A stretch of DNA of 64,000 nucleotides from Kitasatospora paranensis (GTDB lineage Bacteria; Actinomycetota; Actinomycetes; Streptomycetales; Streptomycetaceae). Position 1 is the stretch's first letter. Each line of letters starts with the position of its first letter. The translations under genes and the position numbers were made by a program. The stretch spans positions 7,502,001 to 7,566,000 of the forward strand of contig NZ_BAABKV010000001.1 in the NCBI RefSeq assembly GCF_039544005.1, written 5' to 3'. Positions 63,920 through 64,000 of this stretch are shown piece by piece. A model generated the notes under the pieces. It saw only the letters and a program-made list of their open reading frames with translations, had not been told where the DNA came from and searched no databases.

Positions 63920-64000
63920 TGTCTGAGAACCATGACGCAATCGTCGCCGACGCGAAGGCGGAGGGCACAGGTGGCTGCCCGGTCGCGCACGGGCGCGCCG
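63920..64000 (+). CDS. katG: Catalase-peroxidase, N-terminal 27 residues only
   Basis: The window ends inside this gene. The visible start MSENHDAIVADAKAEGTGGC followed by PVAHGRA is typical of KatG N-termini. GGAAGG precedes the ATG. It would destroy hydrogen peroxide in the cytoplasm. Divergence from a CatR/FurA-type regulator supports the call. Confidence 0.85.

Noticed and set aside
63567..63926. Plus-strand frame upstream of katG as a leader gene
   Set aside because: It spans the katG promoter, lacks a ribosome site and has no family-like sequence.

Overview
The window is high-GC actinobacterial chromosome. Several traits point to Streptomyces, Kitasatospora or a close relative: strong G/C third-position bias, a SpoIIE-type phosphatase with GAF and PAS domains, twin-arginine exported enzymes, many TetR regulators, promoters abutting start codons (leaderless style), GTGA/ATGA stop-start overlaps, and a Fur-type regulator divergent from a catalase-peroxidase gene. 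No rRNA, tRNA, CRISPR array, insertion sequence or phage module was seen.

Layout. 1-4.5 kb: end of an unknown gene, a four-gene ABC exporter/two-component operon and an HxlR regulator. 5-11 kb: aldo/keto reductase, secreted S15 peptidase, SpoIIE phosphatase. 11-14.2 kb: a beta-oxidation-like operon (thiolase, HAD hydrolase, SDR, MaoC) with a TetR-type operator and a decayed TetR gene beside it. 14.5-17.6 kb: universal stress protein, an unknown two-gene unit that looks lower in GC, and a broken DUF2397 (JetA/Wadjet-type) gene. 17.6-20.6 kb: TetR / APC permease / metallo-hydrolase module. 20.7-27.5 kb: LysE exporter with a MocR regulator, pyridine nucleotide transhydrogenase, a methyltransferase and a small unknown protein. 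27.6-30.2 kb: secreted pullulanase. 30.5-48 kb: the most distinctive part. 48-53.4 kb: proline iminopeptidase with a TetR regulator, SulP transporter, esterase. 53.7-57.8 kb: a second TetR / APC permease / amidohydrolase module, paralogous to the first. 57.9-64 kb: Ser/Thr kinase with repeats, orphan N6-methylase-like protein, lipoprotein, Fur, start of katG.

The 30.5-48 kb region carries four agmatine-deiminase-family (PF04371) genes. Three encode exported proteins with twin-arginine signals and the fourth is cytosolic. Around them are a urease gamma-beta fusion plus urease alpha gene without accessory genes, a Ser/Thr kinase, an RsbW-like ATPase, two paralogous TetR repressors and a complete oligopeptide ABC transporter. 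Five promoter regions share a TGAC-N10-GTCA dyad. In four of them the dyad begins at a TTGAC -35 element and a -10-like hexamer follows at exactly 17 bp; the fifth has only a TAGGAT -10 beside it. I read this as one regulon for extracytoplasmic processing of guanidino compounds or arginine peptides, uptake of the products and ammonia release. The substrate and direction are inference.

A second shared operator (TTATGACAAC...ATTGACG) links the two TetR/APC modules. Nine otherwise intact genes are each broken by one missing base, eight of them in a G or C run. This uniform pattern looks like base-calling error rather than gene decay, so those genes are annotated as full length with the break noted.
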